A stretch of DNA of 64,000 nucleotides from Branchiostoma belcheri (Eukaryota > Chordata > Leptocardii > Amphioxiformes > Branchiostomatidae), in NCBI RefSeq assembly GCF_001625305.1, contig NW_017802824.1, forward strand, positions 4,490,260-4,554,259, read 5' to 3'. Below, in pieces: positions 37,101-46,214 of the stretch (positions are counted from its first letter, which is position 1; each line of letters starts with the position of its first letter). Below the pieces are notes generated by a model. The model worked only from the letters and a program-made list of their open reading frames with translations. It did not search any database and was not told the DNA's origin. A program made the translations under genes and the position numbers.

Positions 37101-37646
37101 TAGTTGATAGAGTATTTACAGTTATTTCATGAAGTTAGTATCAAACTTATGTCATCTTGTTTTGCAGTGCTGAGTCTTCTTTTAGTTCGAACTATAATTT
37201 CAAGTTTGGTTTACTGTTTATGCAGTTGTGATGGGTCAAAAATCGTCTTACGTAAAAAGCCCCCCCCCAACCCCTGACCAGCCTCGTAACCCCTGCTTCT
37301 CCTATTGGGTCAGTTAGTCCTCACTACTTGTGAGGATGTTTCTGACTCAGGGAGAAGAGTTGCTGTTACAGTTCTATACCTGTAGCTCTATGCCTAGAAG
37401 TGGCCAATGGCGTTGCATTGAGCGACACCGTTAAAAAAATAAGTTAAAAGTCTTACCTTCTGAAGCTGATGACGCTTTTTGGCTGGCTAGCACGGCGATG
37501 GCCACAACACCTGCCACACTCACGATTATCAACACCACGATGAGGATGACCTCTCGGGTAGACAGCCCCCCGCTCTTCTTAAACCCCACGCCGTCATCCC
37601 GCTCAGCGTCGCCGTTTAGATACTTAGTGGAAGAAGAAGGGGCCAT
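24247..37646 (-). CDS. Neprilysin-like M13 zinc metalloendopeptidase, 19 coding exons, 753 aa
   Basis: Exons in transcript order: 37646-37457, 34992-34954, 34488-34327, 33413-33330, 32930-32668, 32351-32235, 31531-31442, 30658-30501, 29831-29609, 29231-29133, 28910-28833, 28598-28495, 28110-28052, 27497-27375, 26791-26661, 26414-26349, 25174-25076, 24844-24771, 24349-24247. All junctions are GT-AG and the phases join into one frame of 2262 nt. The protein is a type II membrane ectopeptidase: a short cytoplasmic tail, a membrane segment at about residues 33-53, then the M13 ectodomain. Visible motifs are NAFY (545-548, substrate binding), HEITH (587-591, zinc and catalytic Glu), GENIAD (648-653, third zinc ligand E649 and D653), VHSPGQFR (713-720, active-site H714 and R720) and a C-terminal CSVW. 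Several N-glycosylation sequons are present. Length and spacing match neprilysin closely. The cysteine of the family's ACGGW motif is Val99 here. Family assignment is firm; neprilysin versus ECE subtype is not settled. Confidence 0.95.
25195..25440 (+). repeat. Dispersed repeat, copy 1 (matches 62108-62370)
   Basis: It begins GAATGAATGAAGACCTTCATTG, continues through AAGTACAGGTCACAACAAAA, and ends near a TTAGAAATATGAATTT motif. The same order is found again at 62.1-62.4 kb. It abuts the exon 17 acceptor of the peptidase gene. It may be the 3' end of a retroelement, but no coding part is attached. Confidence 0.7.
25690..26205. repeat. Four ~132-bp tandem repeats with TGACGTC motifs, peptidase intron 16
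   Basis: Each unit carries TTCGTCAAATGTGACGTCTT followed by further TGACG-type half sites and TTACG..TAAGGCGT. Full TGACGTC motifs occur at 25734, 25864, 25996 and 26130, a spacing of 130-134 bp. The array lies between exons 16 and 17. Confidence 0.85.
26349..26414 (-). other. Exon 16 of the M13 peptidase, 66-nt exon with the third zinc ligand
   Basis: This exon is only 22 codons and is easy to miss. It reads [20 protein letters not shown] and then FR. It follows a polypyrimidine tract of repeated CTT and a CAG acceptor, and ends in AGG|GTATG. It supplies Glu649 (zinc) and Asp653. Flanking exons 15 and 17 are both phase 0 at this boundary, so skipping it would keep the frame but remove a zinc ligand, which makes it a candidate for an inactivating splice variant. 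Confidence 0.92.
27375..27497 (-). other. Exon 14 of the M13 peptidase (zinc-binding HEITH exon)
   Basis: This exon carries [13 protein letters not shown] and then the HExxH zinc motif followed by GFDDQG. It begins after a CAG acceptor. It ends in the Gly codon split as G|GT, with the rather weak donor GTCAGC. The choice of donor is forced by the next exon, which begins GT AGG AAG TAC and restores the family sequence DDQGRKYD. Reading through the donor would meet an in-frame stop within a few codons. Confidence 0.92.
27715..27880 (+). repeat. Dispersed repeat ending in the SINE tail type 2 sequence
   Basis: It reads GATAGCTTTAAACAATGTTT, CAAGGGTTAGGTGCAAGTCG, then AAGCTGGTGTGTTACGCCGA and GGCGGTTATACCGGCTATAC. 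The same order occurs at 42.93-43.49 kb, split there by a MITE. It may be the 3' end of a LINE. It lies in an intron of the peptidase gene. Confidence 0.7.
28130..28436 (+). repeat. Possible retroelement 3' end in peptidase intron 12
   Basis: A stretch with a long open frame and no recognised domain ends in AACAAATAAACC(AATA)n. The A-rich end suggests a retroposed sequence. The open frame is not judged to be a gene. Confidence 0.3.
30745..30945 (+). mobile_element. SINE family A, tail type 3
   Basis: Head GGGGTCGTTGCGTAACGGCA and B box GGGATCGAATCC, then TTTGGGAAAGGCACTTAACA and a tail ending CGTGGGCATTAAAGGAAAAC. It lies in a peptidase intron, antisense to that gene. The tail matches the copy at 39.1 kb. 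Confidence 0.75.
31635..31812 (-). mobile_element. SINE family A, short copy
   Basis: Minus strand: GGGGTCGTTTGGCGTAGCGG, B box CGGGTTCGAGTCC, AGGGAAAGGCACTTTACACG. It lies in a peptidase intron, in the gene's direction. The tail is short. Confidence 0.7.
33850..34374 (-). repeat. 68-bp minisatellite made of exon 3's 3' end plus splice donor
   Basis: The last ~43 nt of peptidase exon 3 together with its GTGAGT donor is repeated downstream in intron 3. Plus-strand donor complements ACTCAC occur at 34321 (the real donor), 34253 and 34185, exactly 68 bp apart. At least three more degenerate copies lie near 34090, 34006 and 33920, and a trace near 33850. The two nearest copies keep a perfect donor. 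A (CT)n run at about 34112-34164 sits inside one degenerate copy, apparently expanded from its CCTCTCCCTCAG segment. Confidence 0.85.
34112..34164. repeat. (CT)n microsatellite
   Basis: An almost pure CT dinucleotide run, embedded in the exon-donor minisatellite of peptidase intron 3. Confidence 0.95.
35362..35866. repeat. Three ~170-bp tandem repeats in peptidase intron 1
   Basis: Units begin at about 35362, 35533 and 35701 with ACGTGACGCTCGGATACAAA. Each contains a segment ending in CCAAACCGTTCAG, and a TTTAAACCATTATAACGG stretch that is shortened in the last unit. Divergence between units is low, so the array is fairly young. Confidence 0.85.
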
Positions 37647-37971
37647 GTTGGCGGTTATCAGTGTCTGTACCGGCCTGTTGCAGGGTGCGGTGTGCGTCTG
37701 ATGACCGGGTGAAAGTCCCTTTTACCTGTACTATGTACACACTACACACGCTGTTGGACTCTGATCTGTACACCTCAACATCTCAGGGGTTACGCCCCTT
37801 GTGCTATGTTTGTCCCTTTGACATATATTGGCCGCCTTCGTTTTACAGACAGAGTTGTTCTCCGCAAAATTCGCAGTAACTTATTGATAAGTGTACAAAA
37901 TTGACCTACAGCATTTCTCAAAAAATTTTAGAATTTGATCAATCTTGTCAGGTAAGAAATTAATACTCTAG

Positions 37972-38085
37972 TGGGGTCGCCTGGCGTAATGGCGTGGAGT
38001 TCTCTACTTCGAACCAAGAGGACCCGGGTTCGAGTCCTGACATGCCACCGATCTTGAGCCGTTGGGAAAGGCACTTTACAGGCAA
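37972..38085 (+). mobile_element. SINE family A, head only
   Basis: GGGGTCGCCTGGCGTAATGG, B box GGGTTCGAGTCC and GGGAAAGGCACTTTACAGG. The body is missing. It lies upstream of the first coding exon of the peptidase gene. Confidence 0.7.
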
Positions 38086-39089
38086 TTTGGTTACAAGACT
38101 GAATGATCCGAGTATATGCAGAACTGTCACTGTTTGCATTTGTTATTAGACACTATGCAAATATGCACGGCGGTTTACGTCCAATTGCAACTTGACTCCT
38201 CTCATTATGTTTACCGTCAGCTCAGCCAGAACTGTCAGAATACATTGTTGGATAAACTCGTTCTGGTTCGTTTGAATCCTTTGGCTCAGTGAGCGACATT
38301 AAACAAGACCCAATTCAAATAGCATTAAAAGGTTGTTATTGTTAGAGTGTCATTTTGCCAAACCTTGGCCTTGGGTGGTTTTGGGGTAAACGCTATCGTT
38401 ACTTTGTATGAGCATACATACACTTAGAAACAGTACGAAACTGACACAGTTTAAGTGCCGTGCACAGCGTATGCTAAACAGTACACTGCCTTATTGTGTT
38501 CGCCTGTTGAATGACAGTAAATGTTAATCAATGGTATAATGGAATTTTAAGTCGTGATATTAGTGATCTTCCAGGATTTAGACTCTTATTTGTACATGTA
38601 TAATGCGTAAGTCCTGATGATATTTGAAGGACGTGTTTGTGACTTTATGTACAGAAACTGTAATTCAGCACTGCTGCTGCGAAGGTTTTTATTTTATATT
38701 GAATAAACCATTTTCTCTCTCACACACATACATCTGATCACCAATGCGCATCAAATCAAGATATGTAGTTTACACGGTTGGGAGGTTGACAGGTTAAAAG
38801 GCCAACGCCCTTGAATGGGGCCGGGTCAAGGCTGCTGAGGTTCAGAAATGTCACACCTTGTCTCGTTTTACCACCTGTCGTGCTAGTCTGAGAAACCTCC
38901 AAATCCGATAAGAACACTGGATCAAACAAAAGGCGTGCGTTTTACAGCAACACAGTACTTATCACTCGTATATTGTCACCATGATTTGATTCTCGAAACG
39001 TAGCCCAATCTATCTTTGTCCACAAAAGAAGCGGTGTTATAAGCTCATTGGTCAGAATGTATGAAATGGGGCATTTTTTTTCAAACCTG

Positions 39090-39303
39090 ATTTAGAATAC
39101 AATGTATGGTTTTGGTTTTCCTTTTAATGCCCACGATTATCATATTGACCATTCTGGCATACTCATTTTCACCTGAGTGAAGTGAGGAATGTCGTGTTAA
39201 GTGCCTTTCCCAAGGGCATAAGATCAGTGACATGGTAGGATTTGAACCCGGGACATCTTGGTTCCGAGCCGAATGCTCTGCCGTTACACCGCACGACCCC
39301 ACG
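39090..39303 (-). mobile_element. SINE family A, tail type 3
   Basis: Minus strand: GGGGTCGTGCGGTGTAACGG, B box GGGTTCAAATCC, TTGGGAAAGGCACTTAACAC, and a tail with CGTGGGCATTAAAAGGAAAA. The tail matches the copy at 30.75 kb. Confidence 0.75.
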
Positions 39304-39699
39304 GCAAGGTGGTGATTTTATGTTAAGAGAAAAGCCTTGAAAACTTATACTATACAGGCTACATGGATGCGTCGATCGTTGATAAGATAATGAAGCATGA
39401 AAATGGACGGTTTCACAAATTGTCGTCAGAAGTTCCGACTCTTAAAAACAGACTGAGTGAAAACAGAAACACGTGTCCGCAGCAGGCGACGAGACGTTGT
39501 CCCGGACCACCCATTGCACCTGTCGGGCACGATTCTCCTCACTCCCGCCAACTTTGCCCTCAGTCTACCCAACCCGATGTAATATCTACGTTGTGTATTA
39601 AAGGCGATTTCAGGGCAGCAAACGAAATATTCTGAATAAGGAAAACTTTGTGATATTGACACATACACATGCTGCTTCACATTATAGCACATTTGAGTC

Positions 39700-39915
39700 A
39701 GCATTTCATACTTTGGGCATTAAAAACTGCAGAAACAAGCCCCAAGATGCTGGGTGGTACCCTAAAAATCAGCCAAGGGCCCTTCCAGTAAAAATTTTCC
39801 GTCAGAATTTTTGGAATCTTGAGCTCCATGAGGGTCAATATACATTGAAACAGTGTGGTTTCAACTCAGTATGTAGATAAATGGCTAGTATATTGGCTTT
39901 GAAAAATGGGTTTTC
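39700..39915 (+). repeat. Dispersed repeat, copy 2 (matches 740-967)
   Basis: It carries GGTGGTACCCTAAAAATCAG, AGGGCCCTTCCAGT and GAGGGTCAATATACAT in the same order as the copy at 0.7-1.0 kb. Confidence 0.7.
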
Positions 39916-40839
39916 AAGCCCCCTAAAAACTGCAACTTTGGCGCTTATGTGTCGCTTGAGATCCAGACAGCCTTGTTAATTTCAGTGTTTCTCAGAGCTG
40001 CCTACGTGAGAACAGTGCTTCAGCGCTGTTGGTACCAGGCCCTACGGGACCCAGAATTTTAATAGGCATATCACATAACTTGTGTTAACAGAAACCATCG
40101 GCCGGGCCGCTGCCAAGGGCATGGGGTTAAATGGGGCAACACCATACAAGCACGTTATCGGGACAGCTTTTATCTGCGAACGTGCCAAACGTTTCGTTTG
40201 AGGTAAACAGATCAAACTCAAAACAACAACAACCATGCATATGTTTTCCCTACTGGTATATTTATCCCGTGTTTACGTATTGAACACAAACTGTCAGACG
40301 ATTAAAGCTTAGGGCACAGGTGGAGATAGTGACCGGTTACTAATCGCCTTAACATTAGAGATAGTCTCACGTTACAGCTTTGGGGAATCTGTTTTCCTAA
40401 CGAACATGTTTTTAAGTGAGCGCCCCTCAATCTTATCTATTTATGAGGAAGTGTGGCTAATCGCCGCTAATCGCCCATTGCCTTTTAAGAGAAATTATTT
40501 TTCAATAGTACATATATGTCATTTGCATAGAGCATGGGCACATATATGGATACACATATCATTAAGCCCTCACTACAAAGAAACCCTAACTACAGTAAGT
40601 ATCACTGACTTGGTTCTTTGTTCTAACACTAAAGCAGTTAAAATTGTGACGTCAAACTTTGTCTGCACGTAGCGAAGACAACACCCTGTCAGGGGACCGT
40701 AATTATAGCTCTCGGAGAAAGCGAACCACTGACCCTTGACGTATTTGCCAAATTATAGCCAGCCCTCCGGTCCATCAAAGCAAAATAAGTACGAAGAAAC
40801 GACACGGACGCGAAGTAGAAGCCGAAACGCACGTCTTAC

Positions 40840-40930
40840 CTTGTTGTCGAGGATTTGCAGACCCATGTCCCTATGAGAACAACCCTGGCCGACGATTAAA
40901 CGGATTGTGACACTCTTTGTTTACGCAAAG
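40840..40930 (-). other. Candidate 5' UTR exon of the M13 peptidase
   Basis: On the minus strand a CAACAAG|GTAAGA donor ends at 40840. CAG acceptors lie a few dozen bases before the peptidase ATG at 37646, so a spliced leader exon is possible. Nothing else supports it, and the start of the exon is arbitrary. Confidence 0.2.
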
Positions 40931-41937
40931 CGCTGCCTGTTTACAGTGAGACCTGTTGGCTTCAGCGGCAGCATTGTCAGATAAGCCCCGATCTACCACG
41001 CGGTGCATCCCGCACCCCTCACCGCGTCGGGCCTTGCCATAAATAATGTGTACCTTATGTCGACGGCGACCCCTACACTACACCTCTACAGGAAGTATTG
41101 CTTAATGGAGCTGGACTTTCACACGAAAACGGTCGCCCTGTCTCGTCAGGATGTCAGGAATCAAGTAGGCAGTTCTGGTAGCTTCTGGAATGTTAGATAT
41201 GCGTGCCGACAAGTGTTGTCTAGTGACAGATTTGGTTGTAGAAAAAGTCGTAAAGGAAAGTCGTTATGTTTTTATTTCTTTGATGCTATACGGTCTACAA
41301 AATAAAAGTATCTTCCTTGCTTTAGGTAAAAAAAAACATTAGAAAATCTTTGATACAAAGACCTACATATATCGACTTGAATACGAGTATCAGCAAGCGT
41401 AAAGGACATGAATGAGTCCATGAATATACAACGTAACTTTGAAAAGTTTGCCTATACTACACAACTACATAACTCTAGAATAATGACTGTTATCTGTAAC
41501 ACCTAACAACATACCTCGCATATCTGGAAGGACTCGGCATCCCCGGGCATTGAGGCGTATCTTGGCAAATACTCCTTCTTTAGAAGAGGTTCATTGTCTC
41601 AATATCCGGTCAGTCTGTCGTCAGGTGGTCACCGTTATACGATACTGTTCCCTCCTTGGAACATGTTAATCTGGTTAGCAGAGAGGGATCTGACCCACAA
41701 GCACCTAGGTGAACCCTATTCACAACTGCTGGCCCCTGTGTCACCAGAACTATTGCAATCACACACATCTAAACGCCTGGGGGCTCACGAAGCTAGCACG
41801 GGGACAGGTATTTTTCGGAAATTAGCCGGGACAACAAGTGGAATGATTCACAGATAATACTTCTTTAAATAGAAAAGCTGTGTGTTCTGTACACAATCGC
41901 CTCAGTGAATATCATGATTATCAAAATTTCCATCACC

Positions 41938-42920
41938 GAAGATTGTCCATTCTTGTCAAGTTGACTCGCTCACTCATATGATTACATGTCAGCGCATACA
42001 TGACATATCTCTACATTTGATCGGAAATTGATCCAACATTGTTTGCGTACCTCAAACAGGTTGTATTGAATAAGAGATTGATATCATTTTGATAAGACAC
42101 GTGCAAATGGCATGCAGCTTTAGTTAGTATACGTAAAGCTCCGGTGTCTAGTCAACCATGAGCACCTTGCACTGATAAAGTTGAGTACGTGTGTGGTTAG
42201 CCTCCTGTGCAGGCCTCCGGGCGGTGGGAGTTTTGATACTGCGTTTCGTAGAATGTTTTTGTACCCGCCACGAAGCCTGCTTCGGAGTGCTTCCAATCGG
42301 CACGAAAGAAAGCGTAACTAAAAATCACTCTAGGGAAATTGGTATGGACGTCCGTGACGGGTACAAACCTTCTCTCTGCGGCCGGTTGTAGGATGACCGG
42401 CATCAAGACTTGACTTAAGTCGGGTGCCACTCCTCCTCTGCCACCCGAACCACAATGGCTGCCCAGTAGTCTCTATCCTCCATCGCCTTCCCCATGTCTT
42501 CGGCCCGTAGGCCAACGTCCCTTCGTAGCACGTCTGGGTAAGTGAGGGGTGGTCTTCCCGGCCTCCTTCCCCCGTGTGCTGGGGCATCAAGAACGCGTTA
42601 GAAATTCTACGAAACGCAGTATCAAAACTCCCACCCGCCCGGAGGCCTGCACAGGAGGCTAACCCCACACGTACTCATCTTTATGAGTGCAAGGTGCTCA
42701 TGGTTGACTTGTCACGGGAGCTTTACGTATACTAACTAAAGCTGAATACCATTTGCACGTGTCTTATCAAAATGATATCAATCTCTTATTCAATACAACC
42801 TGTTTGAGGTACGCAAACAATGTTGGATCAGTTTTCGATCAAATGTAGAGATATGTCATGTATGCACTGAAATGTAATCATATGAGTGAGCGAGTCAACT
42901 TGACAAGAATGGCTGATCTT
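41938..42920. repeat. Large inverted repeat, arms ~316 bp, loop ~350 bp
   Basis: Left arm 41938-42253 and right arm 42605-42920 are reverse complements with few differences; both hold GCAGGCCTCCGGGCGG, GAGCACCTTGCACT and AACATTGTTTGCGTACCTCA. The loop contains the end of a retrotransposon reading frame. It could be a DNA element with very long inverted ends or an inverted duplication around a retroelement. Confidence 0.85.
42415..42591 (-). pseudogene. C-terminal fragment of a retrotransposon ORF
   Basis: The open stretch reads HGGRRPGRPPLTYPDVLRRD, then DRDYWAAIV, and ends in WHPT and a stop at 42417-42415. A GRPxxTYxDVLRRD...DRxxW pattern is common just after the reverse transcriptase of invertebrate LINE ORFs. 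No upstream polymerase domain is attached. Confidence 0.6.
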
Positions 42921-42992
42921 TAGATGGCCTTAGATGGTCAATAGATGGCTTTAAACAAAGGCTAGAGCTAGAAGTTCAAGGGTTAGGTGTAA

Positions 42993-43387
42993 GGCCATGT
43001 TGATTTGATTATATGGATGACATCCACGCGCGCATGAATTTTCGGCCGTTTCCAAAAAAAAAAGCTTTCAACCATACTGTAAATCGTACAAAACAGTTGC
43101 AAAATGAGCAAAAATATACCATAAGTTACAAAAAAATTAATAAAAACTATACCAATGTCGTAGAATGCCAAAATCAAACAAAAAAGACGAAATTGTAAAG
43201 AAATGAACTTGAAGACTAGATTATTCGCCAAACCATATTCTGTGCCATTTGCTCAACCCTCATGACCACGTAGATTTCATAATGAAAAGAACTTTTTTTT
43301 TTGCAAAACTTTTTTTTTTATTCGCACGCGCGCATCAGTTTTGGGGCCCCCGGAGGATGTCATCCATATAATCAAATCAACATGGCC
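42993..43387. mobile_element. Harbinger-like MITE, copy 1
   Basis: The ends are a ~33-bp inverted repeat beginning GGCCATGTTGATTTGATTAT and running through ATGGATGACATCC. TAA flanks it on both sides (42990-42992 and 43388-43390). A 3-bp TAA duplication fits the PIF/Harbinger superfamily. No transposase is present. It sits inside the dispersed repeat also seen at 27.7 kb. Confidence 0.8.
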
Positions 43388-43833
43388 TAACAAGTCGATC
43401 GGTGTAATATAGCCCGCTGCCGCCGCGCCGCGTGCCTGCGAAGCTGATGTGTTACGCCAAAAGGCAGTTATACCGGCTATACAGATACAGATACAGATCT
43501 TAGGTGTGCGGTTCTGTGGGGGGATGGACAGCAGCTTGGATGTTGATCTCTTCAAACGTGAGCCTGAATGCAAATACATTCTGGCGACGCGCCAGCAAAC
43601 TTTACAAACAAAATCTTTAGTAAGAGACCTTCAACTGTTCAGGCACACACATGACCATCTGTACAAGGGGTCAACTACAACAGGTTAGGACGGGTACCGG
43701 TTGTCAGGTCCGTGAGTAGAAGTCATCAGTCGTTGGACAACACACGTAAGTACGCCCAGCGTGCTTCTGATTAGGATCTGCTGGGAATCCACGATTGTCG
43801 GACACCGAGCTGAAGGTCACTGAACAGTGCTAA

Positions 43834-44252
43834 GGCCATGTTGATCTGATTATATGGATGACATCAGCGCACGCATGAATATTCGTCCGTTTCCAAAAAA
43901 CAATTAAGTTTTCGACCATACTGTAAACAGTACAAAATGAGCATATATATATGTTGTATTTTGCAAAACAAATATTGGAAAACGATACATGTCATAGAAT
44001 GCCGAAACCAATTCAGGAAAAGAAGAAAATGTGAAGAAATTGATGAAAACGAAGAGTCAATTATTATTCGCAGTAGAGATCTACCATACTCCATATGTAC
44101 CATGTTTAGTCATTTGTTCAACATTATTACCACGTAGATTTCATAATGAAGGAAATTTTTTTTGCCTTACTCTTTTTTATTCGCACGCTCGCGTCAGTTT
44201 TGAGGTTCCCAGAGGATGTCATCCATATACTAGTAATCAAATCAACATGGCC
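43834..44252. mobile_element. Harbinger-like MITE, copy 2
   Basis: Same inverted ends and A/T-rich interior as copy 1, flanked by TAA at 43831-43833 and 44253-44255. Confidence 0.8.
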
Positions 44253-44384
44253 TAAAGATTTACACTGCAGCTATGCCGGAGGGGGATAGGGGTTGCCCCG
44301 GTCTACCCATACTGGGGCCGTGGGGTTAGGCTTGAATTAGGCTTGAATTCCTGTTTTGACGAGTTTGGCATTAGGCCTGGCGTC

Positions 44385-44545
44385 GGGTGGCGTAGTGGTT
44401 AGGGCGTTCGACCATGAAACGGCGAGACCCGGGTTCGATCCCGAGTTGTACCCGGGACATGTCTGGGCATGCGCCCCGACGTTGTGCCCTTGGGAAAGGC
44501 ACTTTACACGACGTTCCTCACTCCACCCAGGTGTGAATACAATAG
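44385..44545 (+). mobile_element. SINE family A, best-preserved tRNA head
   Basis: TGGCGTAGTGGTTAGGGCGT fits the pol III A box (TRGCNNAGYNGG) and GGTTCGATCCC the B box. It is followed by TTGGGAAAGGCACTTTACAC. No anticodon stem typical of a functional tRNA is seen, so it is not a tRNA gene. Confidence 0.7.
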
Positions 44546-46214
44546 GTACCTAACTTCGATTGGGGACAGTCTTATTGAGGTCACCTGGTGGCGCCGAATG
44601 GCAGCCACACAGACACTTGCGACAGTTCCACAAAAGTGTGTGAAGAAAATATGTTATATCTATCATCTGTATTATGTGATTGTAAACCCTGCATCAATTC
44701 AGCGCTCATGATGAAAGGCTGCGATTGCACGGATAATCAATGACAAACAAACAAACCTTTTTTGTCTTATAAAATGGCTCTGGTTCTTGCAAGCGTTTCG
44801 AGACGAGAGAAGAAAAGAGAAGAAAACTATAGAGTGAGTGATAGCAAAATGGGATAGATAAATAAGATGTAGATCACAAGGGAAAGAGATTTTGTGACTT
44901 GGCAGTAGTTAGGAAGCCAGGCAACTGGATGTGGTGACGTAGTCATGTAGTTGCCACACAGCGGACTCCGCTGGACCTTTAACATTTTCCAAAGTGTCGT
45001 CTGATAATGACGTCATGAATACACTAACCTGGCATCTGTGCCAAGACACATCACGGTAAAGGTGACAACAGAGAGATCAGAGCACCCGGGGACAACACGC
45101 ATCAAGTGTCAACCCGTCGCCAAGTTTCCTTCGTTCCGCCCTTGGCCTTGCTAGGGTTGGCGAATTCCACAACAGTGCTCAAGCCAGATGGGACACCTAC
45201 TTCTAGATGTGTAGCTTTATAGGTTTGATTCCCGAATCGGACGACTTATAATGTAAGTATGTTTACCGAAGGAAAACATATTGTTTTTACTCAGTTTCTT
45301 CCTCCTCTTCTCTTCCAAACACTAACCTCTGACCTGACCAATGGCATGATTTGTTGACGTCTGCCACCATGGTGACTGATATTGGGTTACATAATGTTGC
45401 CATTTCATGGTCTGCTCTACTCCTGTCACCATATACTAGTAGTACATGTGTTTGAGCAAAAATTAACAGGGCAGACCATGTCCGAAGGTAAACATTATGC
45501 ATTTGCTTTCCAAATGTTACTTCTCTAGTTATAGGAGCATCATGTAACATACATCTAACATGTAATGAGAACTAAACATTTTCACGTTTTCCAATCTATA
45601 GGTTTTGTTGCAAGTACAACACTTCTTTCAAATTTGTGCCTAGGAGCCAAAATATTCTGACTGTCCTCTTTTAGAGAAGCTCTTACGAGACGATATCGAA
45701 GCATCTACCTGAAAAGACCGAAACTTGAGAAAATGAATACAGAGACGTACGTACGGGAAAGTATGTTATATTTCCTCCATATATTGACAGTTGGCGTGGA
45801 GAGCTGTCATCATTTACTTCTAGTGTTTGTATCTATAGATACTGTCATTTTTTTAGTCATAACGCTTTTCATAAACATCATAAACATTCATAATTCAGAA
45901 ACATCAACCGATTCCACTTCTAAAGCAACCTATGGTATTGAAAACAAACATTGTCATATTGGCCCGAAGAACACATCCTTAGGATACTCTACCCCAATCT
46001 GCAAGTTACCAATATTACATATATTCGCATTCTCAATATGTTAACATTTCTCTACCGGTCGCACATCTTATTTCTCTACCTAAAATATTCCTAAACTCAG
46101 TTATGGGTGGAGCTTTGGTTCTGTCATCTTCATTTTAAACTTTTCCTTTTTCCAGTAGTATCTGCTGCCTGACTGATATTTGTCTCTCCTGACAGTTACG
46201 TGGATTTCTTCTGG

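Larger units (their letters stand above)
37700..46210. other. Repeat-rich interval without a supported gene
   Basis: Apart from a possible untranslated exon at 40.84 kb, it holds SINE heads (37.97, 39.09, 44.39 kb), a dispersed repeat (39.7 kb), the large inverted repeat (41.9-42.9 kb) and two MITEs (43.0 and 43.8 kb). Nothing was recognised at 44.6-46.2 kb. Confidence 0.6.

Noticed and set aside
44385..44460. Possible functional tRNA gene
   Set aside because: It has good A and B boxes but no closed acceptor and anticodon stems, and the same head recurs with SINE bodies at many sites.
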